Assembly (NCBI GenBank): GCA_037039925.1 | Contig: JAXRKP010000586.1 | Coordinates: 105,001 to 169,000, forward strand | DNA from: Doris montereyensis | Lineage: Eukaryota; Mollusca; Gastropoda; Nudibranchia; Dorididae | Direction: 5' to 3' | Length of the DNA stretch: 64,000 bases | Shown: in pieces, positions 54,501 through 58,299 of the stretch | Numbering within the stretch: the stretch's first letter is position 1 | How the letters are laid out: every line of letters begins with the position of its first letter | The notes under the pieces: generated by a model | Told to the model about the DNA's origin: nothing | Databases searched by the model: none | Seen by the model: the letters and a program-made list of their open reading frames with translations, nothing else | Program-made: the position numbers and the translations under genes

Positions 54501-57105
54501 TCTCTTCAGCTGGAAGATTTGGGAGTATCAAAGTCCTCCATTTCTCTCTGAAGTTTATCTGCACAAGCCTGAAAATATGAACAGTAATTTGTTACTCGTC
54601 TCCCCACAGAACTTAGGAAACTCAACTTGGATCAAATCAAAAATTCATTCAAACAATCTTATTGTGTGTGAACAAATCATATTGGTGTGCTAAAATTAGT
54701 GATAAAATAAATCCATCTACGAAAGAGGAGGTTGGGGCAGAACTATGTGTAAAGTAATGTTCGGTTTCATCTTTCCAGTTTCATTTTCAGACAGGCTTTA
54801 AAACATTATAGCAGCCGTGCCAGTGCAGGTTTTATTTTTCTTCTAGTAATTTTACGGCATGTCTTGTTCCTCAAACATGATGGTCAAGATTCTACGTTTT
54901 CTCCAACTTAAACAACTCATGCGCATTCAATAGAAGAAGAAAAGTAAAGCAGAAGTACATACTCAGAGCTGAGCGTAAGTAATCGGGAACAAAGTCTTAA
55001 TTTTTCTAGGAACACAGTTTAAGTAGTTTTTGCCATTGCTTTCCATACAGCCTTCATTTTCACCGAATGAAGAAAAACTATAAACGACCATTGAAATAAC
55101 AAAGCTTGCTCATTATGGTGATAAATGAAAAACTGCCTATACATTTGTCTCGTCCCTCAGCTGAACAACTGTAAAAATAGTCAAAAAGTGTGACAAATTG
55201 ATTTACCTTGATGGGCATGCCTGTGCAGTGCATTCCAAATGGAAATAAGCAGCGTTTACCCAGCATTCTCTCAAAACCTGTGGCAAACTGAGGATTGAGG
55301 AAATAGAATTGTATTTTTAAAGTATATGACATACAATGATCTAGCAGAAGAAAAAAAAATCTACGTAATTGACGTACAGTTGTATCTTGCAAGTCAATAT
55401 CAGATTTTTATACCCAATCAAAAAGTCTTGAAAATGTACATGCTCGCTCAAAATTATGTGTAGAGCTGCATGGGGCTATCTATTTTGATCAACCTGCGTG
55501 GAGCTACCCATTTTCATTACACACTGTGTGTTTGTGATTCACTTTGCCCAGACGATTCTTATGTCAGCACACAGGGTTGCCTGGGCCCCTAATCACTAAT
55601 GGCTGGTTCATGTTTTTGTGCTGTGTTATGGATTAAAATTCCATGTAACTTTATCATTTGTGATATTTAGATGTGAAACCAAGATATAATCTGATAAAGT
55701 GTTGGTAATAAGCCGTAATATTGTTGAGTTTGGAAGAGCTGCCCTTAAGCATAAAATAATCATGCCCAAAATTTAAAAAAAAAATCCAAAGTGTCTGACT
55801 AACAAAGAAACAAAATAAGGGCAATTAAACACTAGAAACAGACAGGTAAAACTTTTCATGAACATTAGCATTTATTATCAGAATGTAGATTTAGACCAGA
55901 ACGTACTAGCGTCTGTGGAATTACCAGATCAAGGCATTTTGGCCGTTTCTTTTCTTTTATTTCCAAATTAATTGTACAGAGGTTTATAGAATTATAAAAA
56001 ATAAAAGTGAATTCTTCACACCTACCTCACATTTTGATAAACTAAACGTATGACCTAGATGTGGACGACCATTCATGTATGGAAATGGAAAGGTCACCAA
56101 AAAACTTGTCCTGTCTGAGGGAAAGAACAAGAGACATGATTATTGTCAAAAGCGTGTCATTTGAAAATATCACACAACATCCATTATCTGTATTCTTAAA
56201 TGTCAATTGGTTTAGTTTTTACAAAATTTGTTTTTCCTGAAAATTACTTTCTTAATTAAAATGGCAATCATGGTTTTTTTTAACATTTAGAAACTTAAAG
56301 ACAAAAAGAAAAAGTCCAATGAAATGATACTTTTGGTGATTTCCCATGGTACCGAACTATCAAATACTTTATAAATGGTAATATAATATTTTGTTTAAAC
56401 ACTATTCAATACTTACAGGCTGAAAGATAATTTTCTCCTGTTTTACCCCATACTACCTGTTCTTTCATTAATCATGGTGTAATTTGCTGGAACAAACCCA
56501 CCCAAAGTTACCAATCTTCTTTATAAAAACTACCATGGCTACCAACTTTTTCAAATCGAATAACAGTCTATGACAGGCCTAACTTCTAACTTGCAAAAAC
56601 AACCAGTAATATTCCGGAAGACTGATAAAATTTAACTTGAATTAACCCCCTTTCAGAAAAAATAACAAAAAGTCTAAGATCGCCGCCATTATTGTGATGA
56701 AATACAACTGGGTAGTTTTGTGAATGGTGTCTCTGGCTTTCACCACAATCTCACTGAGTTTCTGCCATTAACTAAAAGGAGTTTTTAAAACAAAATTACA
56801 ATTAAAATCAACCTCTTATACACACTTTTTCAAAGAAAATACAGATTTGTGGACTCAAAGCCAAAACATGTACTAAAACGTTTCTTTATATATGTACTGG
56901 CTGACAGGCATTTTATGATTTTGCTAGACTTCCCTACACTCTAACAACCAAAAAAAAAAAAAAAGGATTGACTTATTTAGCATCTTTAGAACCAACTTGA
57001 GGGCGCGTCGACTTCAAATATTTTCTTCTCTCCCACCTTTCCTGAACTTCTCGTTCTATCCTCCTCATTTCATCTAGCTTTTGCTGTACTCTTTCGTTCA
57101 GCCAT
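20433..57105 (-). CDS. LARS1: Leucyl-tRNA synthetase, cytosolic (split gene, 29 exons placed)
   Basis: Class I aminoacyl-tRNA synthetase that charges tRNA-Leu with leucine in the cytosol; in vertebrates it also serves as a leucine sensor for mTORC1 (family knowledge). Reading the minus strand, I placed 29 exons totalling about 3,471 nt (about 1,157 residues), close to the family's roughly 1,175. The protein starts MAERKSTAK, as in animal LARS1. It carries the HIGH-type motif as HLGH (exon 2), [15 protein letters not shown] (exon 6), the editing-domain [15 protein letters not shown] (exon 11), K|MSKS split over exons 18/19, and a C-terminal domain ending near MVYTLCC. Exon order matches protein order throughout. 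Introns range from tens of bases to about 6.3 kb (the last). Many exons contain one- or two-base frame breaks (see findings), yet splice sites and residues are well kept, so I judge the gene functional and the breaks mostly assembly errors. A short exon for the CPH...HIW segment is missing. No other gene overlaps it. Confidence 0.95.
20935..21115 (+). mobile_element. SINE-B copy
   Basis: tRNA-like head with TAGCTCAACCGCAGTG (box A-like) and GGTTCAAGCCCC (box B), then a body ending GTAGAGAAAAATCTTGTCAT. The same body occurs at 31,765-31,955. Lies in the last LARS1 intron. Confidence 0.7.
21143..21368. repeat. Divergent tandem repeat of about 35 bp
   Basis: About seven degenerate copies of a unit with TTACATTAGAAGTTTAACC-like core. 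In the last LARS1 intron. Confidence 0.7.
21455..21870. repeat. 19-bp polypurine minisatellite
   Basis: About 20 copies of AGAGACAGAGTGAAAGAAA and variants (AGAGGTAAAGAAA). The plus strand is nearly all purine for about 400 bases apart from one C and one T per unit. The minus-strand frame (Ser/Leu/Phe-rich) is an artefact. Confidence 0.95.
21900..23150. other. Intronic sequence, nothing recognised
   Basis: AT-rich sequence of the last LARS1 intron. No gene, RNA gene or repeat family recognised on either strand. Confidence 0.4.
23155..23500. mobile_element. Inverted pair of SINE-C sequences
   Basis: The right half (about 23,300-23,500, plus strand) has a tRNA-like head with TAGCTCGGTTGGTAGC (box A) and GGGTTCGATCCCC (box B), then a tail with ATTATTTAATGTCATTTCCTT. 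The left half (23,155-23,290) is the reverse complement of the box B-to-tail part. The arms are about 130 bp and imperfect. Confidence 0.75.
23735..23935 (-). mobile_element. SINE-A copy
   Basis: Minus-strand tRNA-Ser/Leu-like head (GGTGGCCGAGCGGTTAGGCT, box B GGTTCGAATCC) followed by the SINE-A body with CATTTGCACC in plus orientation at 23,787-23,797. The best-preserved head among the minus-strand copies. Confidence 0.8.
24045..24345 (-). mobile_element. SINE-D copy
   Basis: ATTTGATTTGACCCACATCC tail junction, GTAAACAGCCAAGGGATC body, CTCCGATGGGACTAGGTGTC and a tRNA-like head near 24,270-24,335 (minus strand). Confidence 0.75.
24395..24520 (-). mobile_element. SINE-A copy, partial
   Basis: Contains the TTTCCCAAGAAAAACAACGTC segment and a degraded reverse-complement box B (CAGGATTCAAACCCAGGACC). 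Abuts the preceding SINE-D. Confidence 0.6.
24900..25165 (+). mobile_element. Retroposon 3' end with (TCTTA)n tail
   Basis: Ends GACACTAAAGAATAAATC followed by three TTATC units, the layout of many invertebrate LINE/SINE 3' ends. No coding part is recognisable. Confidence 0.45.
25650..26035 (-). pseudogene. LINE reverse transcriptase C-terminal remnant
   Basis: The minus strand reads [13 protein letters not shown] near 25,980-26,015 and [17 protein letters not shown] near 25,775-25,830, then KFFRERL: the usual end of RT ORFs (fp.RTi..WN.L......sf..RL). Several stops and frame changes. Confidence 0.5.
26205..26310 (-). mobile_element. 3' end of the 8-14 kb LINE family
   Basis: TTTC-rich tail followed by CCATTCTACCTTTCGGTGTA and the same downstream pattern as 8,080-8,180 and 10,170-10,270. 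About 100 bp only. Confidence 0.65.
26311..26899. other. Intronic sequence, nothing recognised
   Basis: Left end of the last LARS1 intron next to exon 28's donor. Nothing recognisable. Confidence 0.4.
26900..27039 (-). CDS. LARS1: LARS1 exon 28
   Basis: Encodes [38 protein letters not shown] and SEKSKVKG in one frame, the ubiquitin-like C-terminal domain. Acceptor CCCCAG. The donor GCAC|GTGTTT is acceptable but weak. Confidence 0.92.
27449..27507. repeat. (AAT)n microsatellite
   Basis: About 20 AAT units between LARS1 exons 27 and 28, followed by TTTAAATTTATACAGCTCC, which resembles the reverse complement of a retroposon tail. Confidence 0.9.
27807..27901 (-). CDS. LARS1: LARS1 exon 27 (one frame break)
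   Basis: After acceptor ACACAG it reads LEGIEV. A base is lost near 27,885, then [20 protein letters not shown] and ITFKTE. Family: [32 protein letters not shown]. Donor GAG|GTAACT. Confidence 0.92.
27925..28690 (-). repeat. Three tandem units of about 245 bp, each with SINE-D sequence
   Basis: Units start near 27,925, 28,165 and 28,415. Each has ATTTGAA or ATTTGAT, CATGTTTATT...CTTCATGAT, AAACCCATAGT, TTGATT...CCACATC, GGTCATCTCAGG-TTTTGGTA and a degraded SINE-D head. In the intron between LARS1 exons 26 and 27. Confidence 0.75.
28890..28994 (-). CDS. LARS1: LARS1 exon 26 (frame breaks)
   Basis: Reads ENVERM, then LKALALT in a shifted frame, then [20 protein letters not shown]. Family counterpart: ENLEKMG...[21 protein letters not shown]. 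Donor GAG|GTAAGA is clean. The acceptor AAAAG is weak. Confidence 0.88.
29160..29345 (-). mobile_element. SINE-D copy
   Basis: TTTGATTTGATTTTCCCCAC tail junction, CAGCCAAGGGATCTTTAACG body and CTCCGATGGGACTAGGTGTC. The tRNA-like head is truncated at about 29,340. Confidence 0.7.
29614..29722 (-). CDS. LARS1: LARS1 exon 25 (one frame break)
   Basis: Acceptor TTACAG, then [20 protein letters not shown] and [10 protein letters not shown]. An extra base near 29,630 hides FVQIVK before donor AAG|GTATTC. Family counterpart: [18 protein letters not shown]. Confidence 0.95.
29840..29965 (+). mobile_element. Possible tRNA-derived SINE remnant
   Basis: Contains a box B-like GGTTTGATTCATAGC segment and a short AACTATTTACC body. 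Weak resemblance to SINE-A only. Confidence 0.3.
30255..30590 (+). pseudogene. L2-like LINE reverse transcriptase C-terminal remnant
   Basis: Reads [20 protein letters not shown] near 30,275-30,335, [10 protein letters not shown] near 30,430 and [14 protein letters not shown] near 30,463-30,505, the common L2/CR1 ORF2 ending. Contains stops. Lies in the intron between LARS1 exons 24 and 25. Confidence 0.7.
30632..30662. repeat. (GT)n microsatellite
   Basis: Short GT run shortly after the L2-like remnant. Confidence 0.9.
31334..31431 (-). CDS. LARS1: LARS1 exon 24
   Basis: Encodes [20 protein letters not shown] and TLKNCT (family: IYVAKNYPPWQHTTLSVL). Acceptor TTTCAG, donor CCAG|GTGTGT. This is the start of the eukaryotic C-terminal extension. 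Confidence 0.94.
31560..31740. repeat. 20-bp minisatellite
   Basis: About nine copies of GAACTTTCCTTTGCACTGAG with point changes, in the intron between LARS1 exons 23 and 24. Confidence 0.95.
31755..31965 (+). mobile_element. SINE-B copy
   Basis: Shares CAGGACGACACTGGTTCAAA (box B), a TTCTGGGAAAGGTACTTCAC body and TGTAGAGAAAGATCTTGTCA with 20,935-21,115. Confidence 0.72.
32392..32531 (-). CDS. LARS1: LARS1 exon 23
   Basis: Acceptor CTACAG, then KESIMWAS. A frame change near 32,510 is followed by [20 protein letters not shown] and [16 protein letters not shown] before donor AAAG|GTTTGA. Matches the SSQYLMEVTHDLRLRLK block of the family. Confidence 0.94.
32640..33045. other. Intronic sequence with possible DNA-transposon end
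   Basis: Includes an AAT/AAC-rich part and, near 32,778, CAGTCCAACCTGCCGTAATG followed by ACCACC, which resembles termini of invertebrate MITE/Tc1-pogo elements. No partner end was found, so this is only a hint. Confidence 0.25.
33046..33910. repeat. About 35-bp minisatellite
   Basis: About 24 copies of a unit with CAAGAATTACACCTGCAATG and CTAAAAGATC. Regular to 33,420, then degenerate (AATTAAATCTACAATGCT variants). Between LARS1 exons 22 and 23. Confidence 0.93.
33900..34245. repeat. Diverged direct repeat beside LARS1 exon 22
   Basis: GTGGATTAAGAGGAAAAA with a C-rich part, CTAATGGGC, then AAGCAAAAATATGGA occurs twice (about 33,903-33,985 and 34,132-34,245). The spacer has further degenerate units of the 35-bp minisatellite. 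Confidence 0.6.
34250..34343 (-). CDS. LARS1: LARS1 exon 22 (anticodon-binding domain)
   Basis: Acceptor TATTAG, then [20 protein letters not shown] and [11 protein letters not shown] in one frame (family: [28 protein letters not shown]). The 3' end lacks a GT donor: the sequence continues GCACTTAATTG, so either a base is lost or the boundary is elsewhere. Confidence 0.92.
34348..34393. repeat. (AAC)n(AAT)n microsatellite
   Basis: Trinucleotide run just upstream (in gene orientation) of exon 22's acceptor; short (AC)n at 34,508-34,524. Confidence 0.85.
34915..35110 (-). mobile_element. SINE-A copy, head truncated
   Basis: Has the reverse-complement body: GCCCATAGAGCCAGAGTTTA, CACCTCCTGGAC, CCATTTGCACC and TTTCCCAACAACGTC. 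Stops before the tRNA-like head. Confidence 0.75.
35387..35476 (-). CDS. LARS1: LARS1 exon 21 (one frame break)
   Basis: After acceptor TTTCAG it reads [12 protein letters not shown] one-base loss near 35,440 then gives [19 protein letters not shown] (family: YEKMMFKEALKTGFFEFQ). Donor CAG|GTAAGT. Confidence 0.92.
36005..36098 (-). mobile_element. tRNA-derived SINE remnant
   Basis: On the minus strand it has CAGTCGACAGAATGTTTGAA and GAGACCCGAGTTCAATTC. The same arrangement occurs at 40,835-40,925. Confidence 0.45.
36181..36370 (-). CDS. LARS1: LARS1 exon 20
   Basis: An open 190-nt exon encoding [20 protein letters not shown] then [20 protein letters not shown], the helix bundle following KMSKS. 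Acceptor ACCAG, donor ATCAG|GTGAGT. Confidence 0.96.
36480..36600 (+). mobile_element. SINE-C tail fragment
   Basis: ATTATTATTTAATGTCATTT-type segment followed by CCTTGCCGCCACTGTTTGTC, parallel to 23,445-23,515. Confidence 0.5.
36925..36987 (-). CDS. LARS1: LARS1 exon 19 (KMSKS)
   Basis: Begins MSKSTG directly after acceptor CTTCAG, so with the Lys ending exon 18 it rebuilds the KMSKS ATP-binding signature. One missing base near 36,965 shifts to [15 protein letters not shown]. Donor GATG|GTAAAA. Confidence 0.94.
37327..37387 (-). CDS. LARS1: LARS1 exon 18
   Basis: A 61-nt exon encoding [17 protein letters not shown] and then a run of A giving Lys codons up to donor AAG|GTTTGT. The family has NSEK here. 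The nine-base A run makes both the Glu-to-Lys reading and the exact length unreliable. Confidence 0.92.
38107..38320 (-). CDS. LARS1: LARS1 exon 17 (one frame break)
   Basis: Encodes [20 protein letters not shown], then [19 protein letters not shown] missing base near 38,155 then moves the frame to [16 protein letters not shown]. Family counterpart: [26 protein letters not shown]. Acceptor TTACAG, donor ACAG|GTAAAA. Confidence 0.95.
38503..38522. repeat. (GT)n microsatellite
   Basis: Short GT run in the intron between LARS1 exons 16 and 17. Confidence 0.9.
38720..39003 (-). CDS. LARS1: LARS1 exon 16 (several frame breaks)
   Basis: The largest coding exon. [15 protein letters not shown] and [17 protein letters not shown] are in different frames from [18 protein letters not shown] and the following [14 protein letters not shown]. 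All are in family order, so at least two indels lie near 38,950 and 38,880. Acceptor TGCAG, donor CAA|GTACGA. Confidence 0.93.
39391..39476 (-). CDS. LARS1: LARS1 exon 15
   Basis: Encodes [20 protein letters not shown] and CVVALCDQW, the return from the editing domain to the catalytic core. Acceptor CACAG, donor CAGTG|GTGAGT splits the Trp codon. Confidence 0.95.
39845..39960 (+). mobile_element. Possible tRNA-derived SINE remnant
   Basis: CCAGTGGTTAAAAGGCATTT then GTACTGGGTTTTGAGCCCC, which resembles a tRNA head with box B. No body shared with the other families. Confidence 0.35.
39965..40820. other. Intronic sequence, nothing certain
   Basis: Part of the intron between LARS1 exons 14 and 15. 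The 40,190-40,440 stretch has a long minus-strand reading that might be an old RT fragment, but no motif supports it. Confidence 0.35.
40835..40925 (-). mobile_element. tRNA-derived SINE remnant
   Basis: The minus strand gives GAGTAGCCGACTCAGTACAG (box A-like) and GGAGACCCGAGTTAGACTC (box B-like). Related to 36,005-36,098. Confidence 0.5.
41194..41271 (-). CDS. LARS1: LARS1 exon 14
   Basis: Encodes [20 protein letters not shown] and NQMVEK (family: [20 protein letters not shown]). Acceptor CTTCAG, donor AAG|GTGAGA. Confidence 0.95.
41275..42590. other. AT-rich intronic sequence
   Basis: Between LARS1 exons 13 and 14. Holds A and C homopolymers (near 41,720-41,756) and clustered AGATCT/TCTAGA motifs (42,195-42,220 and 42,492-42,520). 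No gene recognised. Confidence 0.4.
42690..42830 (-). mobile_element. SINE-C copy
   Basis: Reverse complement of box B (AAGGATTGAACCCGTGACCT) and box A (CCCGAGCTAGCTACGCT), as in the left arm at 23,270-23,320. Confidence 0.65.
42921..43061 (-). CDS. LARS1: LARS1 exon 13
   Basis: Encodes [40 protein letters not shown] and YKKGFYEG. Acceptor CTTCAG, donor GGG|GTAAGG. SINE-C-like sequence appears to run up to the donor (see findings). Confidence 0.95.
43520..43690 (+). pseudogene. LINE ORF2 C-terminal remnant
   Basis: Reads [20 protein letters not shown] and [18 protein letters not shown], matching the common non-LTR ORF2 ending (W...ve.d.k..g.sW.e...a.dR..w...v..LC). In the intron between LARS1 exons 12 and 13. 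Confidence 0.65.
44161..44405 (+). mobile_element. SINE-A copy, full head and body
   Basis: tRNA-Ser/Leu-like head (GGCAGAGGGTTAGACAGCCG, box B GGGTTCAAATCC), then TTGTGTTCCTTGGGAAAGAC, CCCAGGTGCAAATGGGTACA and a tail near ATGGCCTTGAA. Confidence 0.85.
44590..44860 (+). mobile_element. Probable retroposon 3' end
   Basis: Ends with GGCAATAAAACAATTCAATT followed by CAAAG, as in 3' ends of molluscan LINE copies. The TG-rich upstream part resembles a decayed ORF2 tail. Not tied to a family. Confidence 0.35.
44972..45275. mobile_element. Candidate TTAA-flanked MITE (piggyBac-like)
   Basis: Starts TTAACCCCTTCGCTGCC and ends with the imperfect inverted copy GGCATCGTAAGGGTTAA, both bounded by TTAA. 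Length 304 bp, no coding capacity. Contains two diverged internal direct repeats (ATGCACAAACTGAC, near 45,170 and 45,218). In the intron between LARS1 exons 12 and 13. Confidence 0.6.
45451..45504 (-). CDS. LARS1: LARS1 exon 12
   Basis: A 54-nt exon encoding [18 protein letters not shown] (family: LRAKYGIRDDMVLPFEP). Acceptor TCTCAG, donor CCT|GTAAGT. Frame intact. Confidence 0.94.
45510..46560. other. Intronic sequence, nothing recognised
   Basis: Between LARS1 exons 11 and 12. AT-rich, with a 16-base G run at 46,539-46,554 close to exon 11's donor. Confidence 0.4.
46566..46642 (-). CDS. LARS1: LARS1 exon 11 (editing active site)
   Basis: Encodes [20 protein letters not shown] and DLKNKA. 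The GTG...VPSDAPDD motif includes the aspartate that contacts the amino group of misacylated leucine analogues in the editing site of LeuRS enzymes (family knowledge). Acceptor GACAG, donor GCT|GTGAGT. Confidence 0.95.
47081..47168 (-). CDS. LARS1: LARS1 exon 10 (editing domain)
   Basis: Encodes [20 protein letters not shown] and [10 protein letters not shown], matching the family's [13 protein letters not shown]. Acceptor TGCCAG, donor AAAG|GTACGG. Frame intact. Confidence 0.95.
47310..47560 (+). pseudogene. C-terminal fragment of the 8-14 kb LINE family
   Basis: Reads [34 protein letters not shown] and a decayed [13 protein letters not shown]. The first block matches [13 protein letters not shown] of copy 2 (about 12,380). 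Opposite orientation to copies 1 and 2. Between LARS1 exons 9 and 10. Confidence 0.7.
47750..48027. mobile_element. Candidate MITE with about 28-bp inverted repeats
   Basis: Left end GGTGAAAATCGCAAACCGTG with TAAGTCTG; the right end, reverse-complemented, reads GGTGAAAGTCACAAACCGTG with TACGTCCA (about 24 of 28 matching). ATTGA flanks both sides, a possible 5-bp target duplication. A third copy of the motif lies internally (47,922-47,942). Non-coding, in the intron just downstream of LARS1 exon 9. Confidence 0.7.
48074..48300 (-). CDS. LARS1: LARS1 exon 9 (editing domain, one frame break)
   Basis: Acceptor CTCTCAG gives [13 protein letters not shown]. One surplus base near 48,260 then shifts into [20 protein letters not shown] and on to [11 protein letters not shown]. 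This is the start of the CP1 editing domain with its conserved [11 protein letters not shown] loop. Donor ACAG|GTTTGT. A MITE candidate ends 46 bases downstream in the intron. Confidence 0.94.
48305..49310. other. Intronic sequence, nothing recognised
   Basis: Between LARS1 exons 8 and 9. Several A runs (for example 48,693-48,710). No gene or repeat family seen before the SINE at 49,317. Confidence 0.4.
49317..49610 (+). mobile_element. SINE-A copy, full length
   Basis: Head GGTGGCTGAGTGGTTAGGCT with box B GGTTCAAATCC, body TGTGTTCCTTGGGGAAGACA, CCCAGGTGCAAAATGGGTAC, and end AATGGCCTGGAAGGAACTTT. Confidence 0.87.
49657..49724 (-). CDS. LARS1: LARS1 exon 8
   Basis: A 68-nt exon encoding [20 protein letters not shown] and KL, leading into the CP1 editing domain. 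Acceptor TTGCAG, donor AAG|GTAAGA. Confidence 0.94.
50225..50455 (-). mobile_element. SINE-A copy
   Basis: Reverse complement of the SINE-A tail (CTTCAAGGCCGTCATGGC) through GAACCCCTTTGAGAGCATGG to a head with AGGATTCAAACCCAGCAGCC. More diverged than the other copies. Confidence 0.65.
50961..51024 (-). CDS. LARS1: LARS1 exon 7
   Basis: A 64-nt exon encoding [20 protein letters not shown] (family: YTIYSPKDGQPCMDHDR). Acceptor TTTCAG, donor GAG|GTAAAC. Too short to be picked up as an open frame on its own. Confidence 0.94.
51422..51534 (-). CDS. LARS1: LARS1 exon 6
   Basis: Encodes [18 protein letters not shown] then [19 protein letters not shown], one of the most conserved LARS segments. Acceptor TAAAG, donor AGAG|GTATTT. 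The frame is intact. Confidence 0.96.
51855..52018 (-). mobile_element. SINE-D copy
   Basis: CTTGATTTACCAACATTCAC tail junction, GGAGATCTCAGGG, a CTCGAGAAAATTTTCAACCG segment also seen in the copies at 10,450 and 24,235, and a tRNA-like head near 51,955-52,010. Confidence 0.7.
52604..52765 (-). CDS. LARS1: LARS1 exon 5
   Basis: A fully open 162-nt exon encoding a segment with [12 protein letters not shown] and [18 protein letters not shown], matching the family's YQWGIM...WLDYFPP...DLKRMG block. Acceptor ACCTCAG, donor AAG|GTACTG. Confidence 0.95.
52770..54440. other. Longest repeat-poor LARS1 intron
   Basis: Between exons 4 and 5. Has a G-rich tract at 53,042-53,058 and the near-palindrome TGGCGGTTAATCGCCA near 53,286. 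No gene recognised on either strand. Confidence 0.4.
54443..54568 (-). CDS. LARS1: LARS1 exon 4 (frame broken twice)
   Basis: Starts [14 protein letters not shown] and ends in the lysine/acid-rich linker ([14 protein letters not shown]) before donor AAG|GTAATG. The middle (PAEEKIEK) is in a second frame and the end in a third, so two small indels near 54,495 and 54,515 break it as written. Confidence 0.85.
55207..55287 (-). CDS. LARS1: LARS1 exon 3
   Basis: Encodes [18 protein letters not shown] followed by MHCTGMPIK, the conserved segment after the HIGH motif (human-type [14 protein letters not shown]). Acceptor CTCAG and donor AAG|GTAAAT are both clean, and the frame is intact. Confidence 0.95.
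55295..56020. other. Intronic sequence, nothing recognised
   Basis: Between LARS1 exons 2 and 3. No identifiable repeat or gene. Confidence 0.4.
56026..56110 (-). CDS. LARS1: LARS1 exon 2 (HIGH motif)
   Basis: Encodes [19 protein letters not shown] and then LSKCE, the Rossmann-fold ATP-binding segment with the HIGH-type signature HLGH. The donor is GAG|GTAGGT. The acceptor could be at 56,114 or 56,110. One extra base in a T run near 56,100 may shift the first codons. Confidence 0.93.
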
Positions 57106-57122
57106 AGTACCAGAGTCCTTTT
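56976..57122 (-). CDS. LARS1: LARS1 exon 1 of those found (start codon)
   Basis: A 3' splice site (pyrimidine tract ending CACAG) precedes 57,122, so the exon begins with about 17 nt of 5' UTR and a noncoding upstream exon probably exists, which I could not locate. The ATG is at 57,103-57,105 and starts [10 protein letters not shown] frame change near 57,080 leads to [16 protein letters not shown], and another near 57,020 leads to IFEVDAPS. The expected donor reads AAATAAGTC instead of a GT donor, as if one base were lost. Confidence 0.85.
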
Positions 57123-57835
57123 CTGTGGAAGCCATTTCTTAATCGGTTCTGGTTGAAACATATAATTTTAAAATTGTGATAACGGGTAAGTGATGGTGAT
57201 AGATTCTGGAAGTTACTTTATTAGTGGACCTATAATCCCAGGGATCAAATTTGTATTCGTACTTGGACTCATCTTACATATTTAGAATGCCCTGTGCGTG
57301 CACATGAAGTCAGATCTAGTAAGCTGAAAGGAAGAGGTCTGTCACAATCGTATTGCGCCTTTGGGTCTGATTACGATGGGTGCATTTTCACAAAAAAGCA
57401 TATCAAATTTCTTCACATTGGGACAGCAGTCACGCACGGGAAACAACACATGTATACATACTAAACAAGACTTTTCTTTTCTCTTTTTAGGGGGGGGGAG
57501 GGGGGGGTGGGTTGATTTCAATATTTTGTAACTAGTAATACTGTACTAAAGTATTCCAAGTTTATTTGTTTCGTAAAAACAATGATTCGTTCAGTACGCG
57601 GCTTCATGCCTTTATATGCAAATTAGCTTGTAATTACACATTACTGAAACCATTTCTCAAGAGCTGTCACATATTATGACACAGCTCAAAATTTCTCACT
57701 CATCTGTTTGGCAAAATGGTAGATTTCAGTCCCATACCATGCTTCTGTTTTCACTCAGTCACTGTGTCTCAGATTCCATGTCTCATCCTCAAGTGTCAGA
57801 TGTCTTAGTTTCATACCGTGTCACATTCAGTGTGT
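57123..57835. other. Upstream flank or first intron of LARS1
   Basis: Because the start-codon exon begins at a 3' splice site, this is probably intron. The promoter and noncoding exon were not identified. Contains a G-rich tract at 57,491-57,510. Confidence 0.4.
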
Positions 57836-57852
57836 GAGTGAGAGACAGTAGA

Positions 57853-57998
<146 letters not shown>

Positions 57999-58184
57999 AT
58001 TGAGATAATATAGAAAGCAAGCTCATGAAACTTTTCTTTTCTTTTTTTTGCTTTATCCCCATAAATACCAAGCCCAAACTTTTATCTGACCTTCAAAAAA
58101 TAAACCCTCTTTATTCAGTCCCTTGGTTGGGACCCGACTATGGGTCTATGCCATAGACTGGTACTACTTCCTATTTTTTCAAGC

Positions 58185-58257
58185 AAAATAAGTTGTAATT
58201 ATATTCTAGATCATAAGATCTAGAATTAGATCCTAGGCCTATATTACAACTTATTTT
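58185..58257. repeat. Inverted repeat (hairpin) with 15-bp arms
   Basis: AAAATAAGTTGTAAT at 58,185-58,199 and its exact reverse complement at 58,243-58,257. The 43-base loop holds TCTAGATC and GATCTAGA motifs. Confidence 0.85.
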
Positions 58258-58299
58258 TGTTTTGAAAACATGATAAAGAACTTCTATAGCTATATCTTA

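Noticed and set aside
20433..57105. LARS1 as a processed pseudogene
   Set aside because: The gene has 28 introns with conserved splice sites, so it did not arise by retroposition.
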